A stretch of 64,000 bases of DNA from an uncultured Chitinophagaceae bacterium. GTDB lineage: Bacteria > Bacteroidota > Bacteroidia > Chitinophagales > Chitinophagaceae. Where the stretch lies: assembly GCA_937958995.1 (NCBI GenBank), contig CALGAP010000009.1, forward strand, positions 310,001 through 374,000. Direction: 5' to 3'. The notes under the pieces were generated by a model that saw nothing but the letters and a program-made list of their open reading frames with translations, was not told where the DNA came from and searched no databases. Shown here piece after piece: positions 26,724-34,180 of the stretch. Positions within the stretch are counted from its first letter, which is position 1. The number at the start of each line of letters is the position of its first letter. The position numbers and the translations under genes are program-made.

Positions 26724-28072
26724 GGCCTGGCATCATCCACCTCCTTCAGGTATTGTACCTTGAGGTGATCGTAAAACGAACGGCGGTCAATTGCCAGTGA
26801 TACAAGGCTCGACAACATGCCGGCGAGCATGAGGTGAAAAATCACGTTGTGCCGGTCGGTCATTTCCAAAACCAGAATGGCAGAGGTGAAAGGTGTGCGC
26901 GTAACGCCGGTAAGAAAAGCAACCATTCCCGCGAGTATGAGCAGATTGCTGTCGGCGGCATTCAGCTCCAACCATCCGGCAAACACAGAACCGATGCTGG
27001 CGCCCGCGCTCAGCGAAGGCGCAAACACACCGCCCGCACCGCCGGTGCTGAATGAAAACATGATGCCTTCTATGCGCAGCAGGGGATAATACCAGGGAAT
27101 ATGTTTTTCATCGGTAAAAAGCGTTTGCGTCATCAGGTCTTTACCCGAGCCCACGGCATTCTGCCCGATGAACCAGGCCGCTGTTGCAACCAGCAGGCCG
27201 CAAAAGACAATATACACGATGCGGTGCCAGGTAAACTTAAAAGACGCAATCCACCGCATCAGCCGAAGGATAATTTTCGACATGGTGCTGCCCGCTATAC
27301 CGCCGAGCAGTGCCACTACTGTTATCCAAAGGAAAATGCTGTAAGTAGATCCGCTCACGTGCGGATAGCCCAGGTAGAGATAGGGGCCAAGCAATGCCTG
27401 CGCGGTAAGACCGGCAATAATTACGGCGGTAAATAATTGTGTTTTGAAATAGCTGATATGCCTTTTGGTGAGTTCCTCTACGGCAAATACAATTCCTCCC
27501 AATGGTGTATTAAACGCGGCGGCCAGTCCCGAAGCGGCGCCCGTCATAATCATGTTCTGCTTCGAAATTTTGGGCCACCATTTGGGGAGTATCCTGTTCA
27601 CCAGCCTGAAAACCGAGCCTGCAATCTGGATGGTGGGTCCTTCGCGGCCAACAATCCCGCCGCCGGTTACCATCACCAGGCTGGAAATCACTTTTACTAT
27701 AATGATCTTAAGGTTCAGCAGCCTGTCTACCTTGTCGTGTTGCCTGGGGTTTGCCAGTTCAATGGCCGCCATTACCTGGGGTATGCCGCTACCCCGACTG
27801 AGTGGCGCAATGCGCTTGACGATATACCATGACACCAGGAAACAAAACGGCGTGATGAGGAATATCCAATAACCCACCTTATGCATCAGGTAATGACTGG
27901 CCTGTTCGGCATAGGAGAAAAGCTGCGCGTACGTAACCGCCGCAATACCGGTTACCAGCGAGGCCACCCAGAATGGCAGGGCCTGCAGGAAATTAATTTT
28001 GATCCGCTCGTTGGGTAACTTCTCGTAAAGTGTTTTCAGCCTGATGCGAACAGCATTGATCAAGGCCATCAT
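26720..28072 (-). CDS. ClC-type chloride channel or H+/Cl- antiporter
   Basis: 450 residues, about ten hydrophobic helices. The ion-pathway motifs are GSGIP at 94-98, GREGP at 142-146 with the gating glutamate E144, and GGAGGVFAPSLSAG near 340. A gating glutamate is present in both channels and antiporters, so the mode is undecided. No CBS domains are present. The gene starts at a double ATG (28072 and 28069). It moves chloride across the inner membrane, for pH or osmotic balance. The 4-base overlap with the GH5 gene is convergent and not functional linkage. Confidence 0.93.
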   Translation of the reverse strand: MMALINAVRIRLKTLYEKLPNERIKINFLQALPFWVASLVTGIAAVTYAQLFSYAEQASHYLMHKVGYWIFLITPFCFLVSWYIVKRIAPLSRGSGIPQVMAAIELANPRQHDKVDRLLNLKIIIVKVISSLVMVTGGGIVGREGPTIQIAGSVFRLVNRILPKWWPKISKQNMIMTGAASGLAAAFNTPLGGIVFAVEELTKRHISYFKTQLFTAVIIAGLTAQALLGPYLYLGYPHVSGSTYSIFLWITVVALLGGIAGSTMSKIILRLMRWIASFKFTWHRIVYIVFCGLLVATAAWFIGQNAVGSGKDLMTQTLFTDEKHIPWYYPLLRIEGIMFSFSTGGAGGVFAPSLSAGASIGSVFAGWLELNAADSNLLILAGMVAFLTGVTRTPFTSAILVLEMTDRHNVIFHLMLAGMLSSLVSLAIDRRSFYDHLKVQYLKEVDDARP

Positions 28073-28179
28073 GCATTATATGCTTTTAAGATTCACCAGG
28101 TCCTTGCCGGGACAATTGAATGAAATTACCCACTTAGTAATAAACGACCAATTAAAAATGGTCCCTGGGCGGAAGAGCA

Positions 28180-28356
28180 CTATGGTAAAATGAACATTCG
28201 GTGCGAGGAGGTAATGTCGGCAAACAAATCGCGGCCCGAATCCGCTTCTATACTCACCCGGTTTTGCTTACAGGCGTGAAATAAGGCGCAAATGGCGATG
28301 ATAAGAACTAGTACCAACTTTTCTACTGTAGATCCTGATTCCCCGATAGATTTCAT
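28180..28356 (-). CDS. Possible 58-residue membrane or lipoprotein small ORF
   Basis: An ATG at 28356 opens a 58-codon frame ending in TAG at 28180-28182. It has a hydrophilic start (MKSIGESGSTVEK), one hydrophobic segment at about 14-27 (LVLVLIIAICALFHAC) ending in a lipobox-like A-C at 28-29, and a hydrophilic tail. It lies upstream of and in line with the ClC gene. There is no homology evidence; the composition fits a small lipoprotein but the frame could be spurious. Confidence 0.35.
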   Translation of the reverse strand: MKSIGESGSTVEKLVLVLIIAICALFHACKQNRVSIEADSGRDLFADITSSHRMFILP

Positions 28357-28473
28357 ATTATTCCTGCGAATTTGAGGCGCGAAAATAGGTCAGGGCGGCT
28401 CAATAAAACAATTTGCTTCGCATGAAGTGTAGATAGCTTCGGCTGAACTGTGGCAAAAAATAAATAAAATGAA

Positions 28474-28519
28474 AAAAGTCTATTGAACCCCGTAAATACG
28501 GGAGCCACAATAGACTTTT
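28474..28519. terminator. Terminator-like hairpin downstream of the SWIB gene
   Basis: A perfect 12-bp inverted repeat AAAAGTCTATTG/CAATAGACTTTT (28474-28485 and 28508-28519) encloses a second small hairpin with CCGTAAATACGG. A- and T-runs at both ends allow termination in either direction. It lies 21 bases past the SWIB stop. Confidence 0.75.
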
Positions 28520-28539
28520 GAAAAAATTGCGCAGTGGAA

Positions 28540-28899
28540 TTACTTCACGTTCTTGTTCACCACTTTCGCCAATTCGAACATAGAGATCTGGGCTTTCCCG
28601 AAAAGTGGTTTTAACTTGTCATCTGCATTGATCATACGGCGATTTTTCTTGTCTTGCAGACCGTTCTTCTTGATATAATCCCAGATTTTCTTGATGATTT
28701 CAGTTCTCGGCAGAGCTTTAGAACCGATTACTTCAGCTAAAGCGCTGCTGGGAGTGAGCGGTGCCATGAAGGCTGCGTTAGGTTTTCTGGCTGATTTTTT
28801 CTTGGGCGCTGCTTTCTTCTTAGCTGCTTTTTTCGGAGCGGCTTTCTTTTTAGCTGCTTTTTTAGGAGCTGCTTTCTTTTTTGCTGCTTTTTTTGCCAT
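28540..28899 (-). CDS. SWIB/MDM2-domain protein with histone H1-like tail
   Basis: 119 residues from the ATG at 28899 (MAKKAAKKK). The N-terminal 40 residues are lysine/alanine/proline repeats with a ten-residue period (KKKAAPKKAA), like eukaryotic H1 tails and some bacterial nucleoid proteins. The C-terminal 75 residues are a SWIB domain: MAPLTPSSALAEVIGS, ALPRTEIIKKIWDYIKKNGL, KPLFGKAQISMFELAKVV. SWIB domains are widespread in eukaryotic chromatin remodelling and also occur in bacteria such as Chlamydiae and Bacteroidota. A DNA-binding, nucleoid-associated role is likely but unproven. Confidence 0.88.
   Translation of the reverse strand: MAKKAAKKKAAPKKAAKKKAAPKKAAKKKAAPKKKSARKPNAAFMAPLTPSSALAEVIGSKALPRTEIIKKIWDYIKKNGLQDKKNRRMINADDKLKPLFGKAQISMFELAKVVNKNVK
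28780..28896 (-). repeat. In-gene repeats encoding the Lys/Ala/Pro tail
   Basis: The codons of the SWIB protein tail repeat with a period of about 30 bases (ten residues, AAKKKAAPKK-type). They are prone to length change by slippage. Confidence 0.7.
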
Positions 28900-29377
28900 G
28901 GTTTTATAAATTTTATGGTGATTAAAAGTATATAGAAAAAGCATACATCAATCATAGCTCCCCTAGGAAACGAGCATACAATGTGGATAAGTTCATAGGA
29001 AAAAAAGCGGGAAAGTTATTATTCCTTACAGGGGGAAAAACGACCTTTTTACTAAGAGGAAATTATGTTTTTCATAGGGAAATTATAGTTGTGTCGCGTG
29101 AAATGCAGAGCTGGCGCGAATTTCAGCGGATCATGTTTTTATTTTTCTATAAAATGTTTTGAAAAATTTCTCTTGCAGCGAAGCTGTTTTTCCCTAGGAA
29201 AATCGCCTTTTTCCCCGGGGGCGCTCATAGGGAAAACCGGGCAAACAGGTGCAAAAGTTCTTTTGTTTTCCCTCTGAAAAAGGCCATTTTTCACCCGGTT
29301 TCCATAGGGAAAACTGTTTTGCCCTCGGCAAAGCCATCCGCGTAATTTCCAAAATCCAGTTTTGATCCGCGGTAAAA
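28900..29377. repeat. Degenerate non-coding repeat array, period about 77 bp
   Basis: 478 bases with no gene. Box B, CATAGGGAAA, occurs at 29073, 29226 and 29303, with a variant CATAGGAAAA at 28994 and a decayed form near 29147; intervals are 79, about 74, about 79 and 77. Box A, CCCTAGGAAA, occurs at 28961 and 29192, with CCCTCTGAAA at 29269, each 33-34 bases before a box B. The clearest pair of units is 29188-29265 and 29266-29343. One exact DnaA-box sequence TGTGGATAA lies at 28982-28990, between the boxes of the first unit. Function unknown. Confidence 0.6.
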
Positions 29378-29962
29378 TCAATCAACCTTGATATTGAAAA
29401 TATCAACCGGCGGATCAAAATACTGATCGGTTTCCCGCATACGGTAAATCCTTCTTACCACATCCATACCTTTAACCACCCTGCCGAATGCAGCATATCC
29501 CTGCCCGTCGGGATTGTTTTCACCTCCATAGTCAAAACCGGGCTGATCGCCGATGCAAATGAAAAACTCAGTGGTGGCCGCGCCCGGCTCAGTGCGCGCC
29601 AGGGAGATGGTGCCATCCTTGTGCAGTATGTTCGTGATGTTGGTGCTTTCGTGGGGAATGCCCGGCAGTGTATCGTTCAGCCGCGGCTGCGAACGGTAGG
29701 TACCGCCCTGTATCAAGGCCGCCTTCAGCGCATCGGAAGGCTGGTTCTCGTCGTTCAGCACCCGGTAAAAAGAGGAATTCCTATAGTAGCCGCGCTTTAC
29801 ATAGGTAAGAAAAGCCTCTACGCTCCTGGGCGCCTGTTCGGGATAAAGCTCAATTACAATATCTCCCTGCCGGGTCTCGATCACCACCCGGGGACTTTTA
29901 TTATCGGAAGAAGAACAGCCAAACAAAAACGCTGTTATAATTATTATGAGTATGGATCGCAT
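29378..29962 (-). CDS. Cyclophilin-type peptidyl-prolyl isomerase lipoprotein
   Basis: 194 residues from the ATG at 29962. The signal peptide MRSILIIIITAFLFGC has a lipobox LFGC with the cysteine at 16, so the mature protein should be lipid-anchored. The cyclophilin domain follows: VVIETRQGDIVIELYPEQAP, GTISLARTEPGAATTEFFI and YAAFGRVVKGMDVVRRI. It catalyses cis-trans isomerisation of prolyl bonds and probably helps fold envelope proteins. The gene is divergent from the ThiF gene with only 38 bases between starts, so promoters overlap. Confidence 0.92.
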   Translation of the reverse strand: MRSILIIIITAFLFGCSSSDNKSPRVVIETRQGDIVIELYPEQAPRSVEAFLTYVKRGYYRNSSFYRVLNDENQPSDALKAALIQGGTYRSQPRLNDTLPGIPHESTNITNILHKDGTISLARTEPGAATTEFFICIGDQPGFDYGGENNPDGQGYAAFGRVVKGMDVVRRIYRMRETDQYFDPPVDIFNIKVD

Positions 29963-30000
29963 AGCGCAGCAAATTACTGTATTAATTGTAACTTGACCGT

Positions 30001-31095
30001 ATGGCCGGCTTTTCAAAAGAAGAACTCGCACGATACAACCGCCACATACTGATTCCCAACTTTGGGATGAAGGCGCAACAAAAACTGAAAGACGCCAAAG
30101 TACTGGTAGTCGGCGCCGGCGGATTGGGCAGTCCCTTATTACTCTACCTCGCCGCTGCCGGAGTAGGCACCATTGGCATTGTGGATTTTGACCTGGTGGA
30201 CGAAAGCAATCTCCACCGCCAGGTATTGTTTTCGGTAAATGATGTGGGCAAACCCAAAGCGGAAGCCGCAGTCAGCAATCTTGCAAAGCAAAACCCGCAT
30301 ATCAAACTGGTTGCTCATAACACTAAGCTTACTTCAGCCAATGCCCTAGACATCATGCGGCCTTACGACGTGATTGCCGACGGCACCGACAATTTCCCCA
30401 CCCGCTACCTGGTGAATGATGCCTGCGTGCTGCTGGGCAAACCGAACGTGTATGCGTCGGTTTTTCGTTTTGAAGGACAGGTTTCAGTATTCAACTATAA
30501 CAATGGTCCCAACTACCGCGACCTGTATCCTACGCCACCGCCACCAGGCGCCATTCCCGATTGCGCCGAAGGCGGCGTGCTGGGTGTATTGCCCGGCATT
30601 ATCGGCAGCCTGCAGGCGCTGGAAGTGATTAAACTGGTTACGGGGGTGGGGGAGACATTGGCCGGCAAGTTTTATGTTTTTGATGCATTGAGTTTTTCGG
30701 GAAGGGCATTTTCCATTACAAAAACCAATGTGGAAATAAAAGAACTGATCGATTACGAAGTATTTTGTGGTATAACAACTAATCAACAATCAATGAAAGA
30801 AATTACAGTGCGCCAGTTGCGCGAATGGCAGGAAAGCGGTAAGGAGTTTCAGCTGATCGACGTGCGCGAACCCAAGGAGTACGACGAAGCAAACATCGGT
30901 GCCGAACTGATTCCGCTGGGAACCGTTACCAGCAACACCGACAAAATCAGGAAAGATATTGACGTGGTAGTACATTGCCGCTCCGGCGTGCGCAGCGCCA
31001 ATGCTATAAAGGAACTGGAGAAACTGGGGTACAATAACCTCTATAACCTCAAGGGGGGCATACTGGCGTATATGGAGGAAACAGGGAAGAAGTAA
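30001..31095 (+). CDS. MoeB/ThiF-like adenylyltransferase fused to rhodanese
   Basis: 364 residues. The E1-like part (1-255) has the nucleotide-binding VLVVGAGGLGSPLLLYL, the adenylation motif NLHRQVLF, and DCAEGGVLGVLPGIIGSLQALEVIK. The C-terminal rhodanese domain (about 268-364) has the active-site loop HCRSGVRS with the sulfur-carrying cysteine. It should activate a small ubiquitin-like sulfur carrier (MoaD or ThiS type) for molybdopterin, thiamin or thiolation, and receive sulfur itself. The two CxxC zinc pairs of Escherichia coli MoeB are not visible. No sulfur-carrier gene is adjacent, so the pathway is undecided. Confidence 0.88.
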   Translation: MAGFSKEELARYNRHILIPNFGMKAQQKLKDAKVLVVGAGGLGSPLLLYLAAAGVGTIGIVDFDLVDESNLHRQVLFSVNDVGKPKAEAAVSNLAKQNPHIKLVAHNTKLTSANALDIMRPYDVIADGTDNFPTRYLVNDACVLLGKPNVYASVFRFEGQVSVFNYNNGPNYRDLYPTPPPPGAIPDCAEGGVLGVLPGIIGSLQALEVIKLVTGVGETLAGKFYVFDALSFSGRAFSITKTNVEIKELIDYEVFCGITTNQQSMKEITVRQLREWQESGKEFQLIDVREPKEYDEANIGAELIPLGTVTSNTDKIRKDIDVVVHCRSGVRSANAIKELEKLGYNNLYNLKGGILAYMEETGKK

Positions 31096-31119
31096 ACCCG
31101 GGACATCGTCATTGCATCC

Positions 31120-32691
31120 TCACTTCTCCATCCCCTGCGCAGCTTTTTCCTTTTGCCTTTGCAAAAACTTCTGCCGGATAATATCCTGCACCGGCACGTT
31201 GTTGATCTTGCTTTCGAGCCAGCTCACGATATCGAGGTAAGCGAAGGCGCGGGTTTCGAAGCGGCTGCCCTCGTGTTTTTTCAGTTTTTCCAGCAGCTTT
31301 TCAAACTCCGGCTTAAGCGCCTTGGGCGAAAGCTTGAACGCGCGACGGAGAAACGCAAAGATCTCCTCTTCCACCGTACTCAGGTTTTCGAGTTTGGCCA
31401 TAAAGCGGTAGACCGACTTGATGAGGTATTCCAGCAAGTCGTAGTTGTGCAGCTCATAGTGGGCAATCATATGCAGCAGTCGCGCATAGCTTTGCAGGTC
31501 ATTGCGCAGGCCCACCTTCCAGTTGATGATCTTATTGAGATAAAGTATGGCCTTTTCGTAATCGCCGCTGCCGAAGTACAACGAAGCAATTTTATAATAA
31601 AATACCAGCACGCGGTGGGTATCGATATATAGGCTGTATTCCTTCAGCTTTTCTATGATATAGGGCACCAGCTTTAAGCCTTCGGTAAAAGTGCCCTCCA
31701 TAAAGTGCTTGTTGATGCGGCTCAGGTTGAGGTATATAAAGACCTGGATGCGGTTATTATCGTTTTCGCGCACCAGCTTGGTGTGCGAGAATTTCTCAAA
31801 AGTCTCCAGTGCCTCCACCAGCTTGTTGTAGTTCTGCAGATCGAAATGCGCGCCCATCAGGTTGTGCATGCCTTTGATGTAGTGCGTGGTCTCCACTTCG
31901 ATCATAAACTTTTCTTTTTCAAACAGCTCCACCCACTTCTGCGTGTAGCGGTAGTACTGCAGGTAGTCCTGGCGTATGAAGGCATACCAGCAATAGCTCT
32001 GGTAGAGGTATAGTTTTTCGTAAAAATGTTTTGCCTCGTTGGCGCCGGGTGGCAGGTACTTTTCAAAATACTCCCGCACGGCGGTCTCGTCTTTTTCGTT
32101 GCGGGCATGGCCGTTGCGGATATACCAGCTGTAGAGTTGCAGCGACAGGTTCGATAGTTTCCCGATCAGGTTCAGCCGCGCATTTACCTCGTTCACCTCG
32201 CACTCCAGCTGGTCGGCGCGGTCTTGCATACTGCGGGTGATATGGAGGGCTTCAATTTTTTTTTCGAAAAACAATACCTGCAGCAGGTAGGTCACCTGGT
32301 TGTGGGCGCGGGCCAGCTCCTTCAGGCGGTCAAGTATACGCAGACTTTGCAGGTATAGCCCTTTATTGTACAGTATGCGGGCAAAGTCCATCTGCTCGTG
32401 CAACTGGATGTCAATATTGTTGGTGTCTTTTATCAGCCTCAGGCTGGAGAGTATCTGGCGGTAAAGATGTGCTTTAAGGTTGGGGAGTTGTTGTTTTTTG
32501 ATGCTCTTGTTCTTCTTCAGCAGCAGGGCCTCATCGTAGGTGTCCATCTTATCCAGTGCGTCGAAAAGCTTTACCACCTTCAGGTCTTCACTGGATGAGT
32601 TGCGTCTTGCATAGAGTTTAAAGTTGCGCTTCTCCGACTTCTGCAGAGATTTTATTAACTGAAATAAGGCGTCTGTCGATCTGTTGGGCAT
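31120..32691 (-). CDS. Conserved helical-repeat protein of unknown function
   Basis: 523 residues, almost entirely alpha-helical by composition, with TPR-like pairs such as FARILYNKGLYLQSLRILDRL and LYFGSGDYEKAILYLNKI. No signal peptide, membrane segment or catalytic motif. The N-terminus SLQKSEKRNFKLYAR is, from memory, common to a Bacteroidota-specific family of unknown role, probably a protein-interaction scaffold. It is divergent from the leu operon, whose leader region lies between them; a functional link is not implied. Confidence 0.7.
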   Translation of the reverse strand: MPNRSTDALFQLIKSLQKSEKRNFKLYARRNSSSEDLKVVKLFDALDKMDTYDEALLLKKNKSIKKQQLPNLKAHLYRQILSSLRLIKDTNNIDIQLHEQMDFARILYNKGLYLQSLRILDRLKELARAHNQVTYLLQVLFFEKKIEALHITRSMQDRADQLECEVNEVNARLNLIGKLSNLSLQLYSWYIRNGHARNEKDETAVREYFEKYLPPGANEAKHFYEKLYLYQSYCWYAFIRQDYLQYYRYTQKWVELFEKEKFMIEVETTHYIKGMHNLMGAHFDLQNYNKLVEALETFEKFSHTKLVRENDNNRIQVFIYLNLSRINKHFMEGTFTEGLKLVPYIIEKLKEYSLYIDTHRVLVFYYKIASLYFGSGDYEKAILYLNKIINWKVGLRNDLQSYARLLHMIAHYELHNYDLLEYLIKSVYRFMAKLENLSTVEEEIFAFLRRAFKLSPKALKPEFEKLLEKLKKHEGSRFETRAFAYLDIVSWLESKINNVPVQDIIRQKFLQRQKEKAAQGMEK

Positions 32692-32772
32692 CGTATATAA
32701 AGATCACTGTAAGTAATTGAAAATAAGAACTTTAAGAAAAAAAATAGTGGTTTAAACAATGTAAATTAATCA

Positions 32773-32780
32773 CAATTTTG
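32773..32780 (+). promoter_or_regulatory. Possible -7 element of the leu operon
   Basis: CAATTTTG matches TAnnTTTG in seven of eight positions. It ends 12 bases before the leader-peptide ATG, similar in spacing to the ilv and thr leaders. No clear -33 element is seen. Confidence 0.3.
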
Positions 32781-32792
32781 ATTTCGCCTGCA

Positions 32793-32819
32793 ATGTACGT
32801 GAACTTAATTTCGGAGTAG
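32793..32819 (+). CDS. Putative leu operon leader peptide (8 residues)
   Basis: ATG TAC GTG AAC TTA ATT TCG GAG TAG encodes MYVNLISE, with Val, Leu and Ile codons in a row of six. Its stop codon overlaps the left arm of a strong terminator hairpin. A stalled ribosome at the Leu/Ile codons would sit against that arm. The peptide is short and the three hydrophobic codons could be chance, so this rests mainly on position. Confidence 0.5.
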   Translation: MYVNLISE

Positions 32820-32878
32820 CAGGTCGTTTAAGGATTTAATAGCAAGCAACACAAAATTAAACTACCTGCTCTTTTTTT
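32818..32878 (+). terminator. Transcription attenuator ahead of leuA
   Basis: A 14-bp stem with one mismatch (arms 32818-32831, AGCAGGTCGTTTAA, and 32857-32870) is followed by T7 at 32872-32878, and all of this lies 38 bases upstream of the leuA start. A terminator placed before an operon must be conditional. An alternative pairing of 32786-32791 (GCCTGC) with 32819-32824 would compete for the left arm. Confidence 0.7.
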
Positions 32879-32915
32879 AAAATCCATCAACTAAACTCCC
32901 CGTACAAGGTCAACT

Positions 32916-34085
32916 ATGGAAGGAAAAAAGGTCGATATTTTCGATACCACTTTACGCGACGGCGAACAGGTGCCTGGCTGTAAACTGAATACCGCAGAAA
33001 AGATTGAAATAGCATTGGCGTTGGAAGATTTGGGTGTTGACATTATTGAAGCCGGGTTTCCCATTTCATCTCCCGGCGATTTTAAAAGTGTAAGCGAAAT
33101 AGGGAGCGTTATAAAAAATGCCACCGTTTGCGGTTTGAGCCGCGCGGTACAAAAGGATATCGAAGTGGCCGCCGAGGCACTTAAAACCGCCAGGCGCCCG
33201 CGTATCCATACCGGCATCGGCACTTCCGACTATCATATCAGGGCTAAATTCCGCGCTACGCGCGAAGAGATACTGGAAAGAGCAATACAATGTGTGAAGT
33301 GGGCAAAAAACTTTGTGGACGATGTGGAGTTTTATGCTGAAGATGCCGGCCGTACCGACAACGATTACCTGGCCCGCGTAATAGAGGCAGTAATCAAGGC
33401 TGGCGCCACAGTGGTGAATATTCCGGATACTACAGGTTATTGCCTGCCGCATCAGTACGGTGAAAAGATCGCCTACTTAATCAATAACGTACCCAATATT
33501 GACAAGGCCGTGATCAGCTGCCATTGTCACAACGACCTGGGACTGGCCACTGCCAATTCCATTGCAGGTGTGATCAATGGTGCGCGCCAGATTGAATGTA
33601 CCATCAATGGTCTGGGTGAACGCGCCGGCAACACTTCGCTGGAAGAAGTGGTGATGATCATCAAGCAGCATCACAGCCTGGGCTTTTATACCAATATCAA
33701 TTCAAAGAAACTAAATCCGCTGAGCAGGCTGGTATCAGATACCATGCGCATGCCGGTTCAACCCAATAAAGCCATTGTAGGCAGCAATGCATTCTCCCAC
33801 TCCTCGGGTATACACCAGGATGGATTCCTGAAAGATTCGCTGACCTATGAGATCATCAACCCCGAAGACGTGGGCGCTGATGGTAGCAAGATCGTACTCA
33901 CCGCCCGGAGCGGACGCAGCGCCCTGGCACATCGATTCCAAAAACTGGGCTTCATGTACAATCGCAACGACATCGATGTACTGTATGAAAGGTTTTTGAA
34001 TGTGGCCGATCGCAAGAAAGAAGTTGAGGATTCAGATTTGCAGGAACTTGCAGCCCACTACAACGCCCAGGTGGCCTTAACCTAG
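32916..34085 (+). CDS. leuA: 2-Isopropylmalate synthase, short form
   Basis: 389 residues. The HMG-CoA lyase-like barrel has DTTLRDGEQ at 10-18, the metal-binding HCHNDLGLA, and the NGLGERAGN motif. It condenses acetyl-CoA with 2-oxoisovalerate, the first committed step to leucine. The C-terminal leucine-sensing LeuA dimer domain (which makes about 500-residue enzymes) is absent, so allosteric feedback by leucine is not expected in the usual way; control at the attenuator would make up for this. A homocitrate or citramalate synthase role is possible for the superfamily, but the operon supports LeuA. Confidence 0.92.
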   Translation: MEGKKVDIFDTTLRDGEQVPGCKLNTAEKIEIALALEDLGVDIIEAGFPISSPGDFKSVSEIGSVIKNATVCGLSRAVQKDIEVAAEALKTARRPRIHTGIGTSDYHIRAKFRATREEILERAIQCVKWAKNFVDDVEFYAEDAGRTDNDYLARVIEAVIKAGATVVNIPDTTGYCLPHQYGEKIAYLINNVPNIDKAVISCHCHNDLGLATANSIAGVINGARQIECTINGLGERAGNTSLEEVVMIIKQHHSLGFYTNINSKKLNPLSRLVSDTMRMPVQPNKAIVGSNAFSHSSGIHQDGFLKDSLTYEIINPEDVGADGSKIVLTARSGRSALAHRFQKLGFMYNRNDIDVLYERFLNVADRKKEVEDSDLQELAAHYNAQVALT

Positions 34086-34180
34086 TGAGCAGTATTTTCT
34101 CATAATCATGTAGTTTTTGTTTACGCGTGGTGCGTCTGCACCACGCTTCCATCTTACGAAGAACTGAACTTGAAAACTTA

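Noticed and set aside
28982..28990. Exact DnaA-box sequence TGTGGATAA as an origin
   Set aside because: Only one exact box was found in the repeat array and no cluster; one nine-base match in 64 kb is expected by chance.
29194..29418. 74-codon and 80-codon open frames in the repeat array
   Set aside because: They run through the repeated boxes, have no start context and share no protein-like pattern; they reflect the repeat structure.
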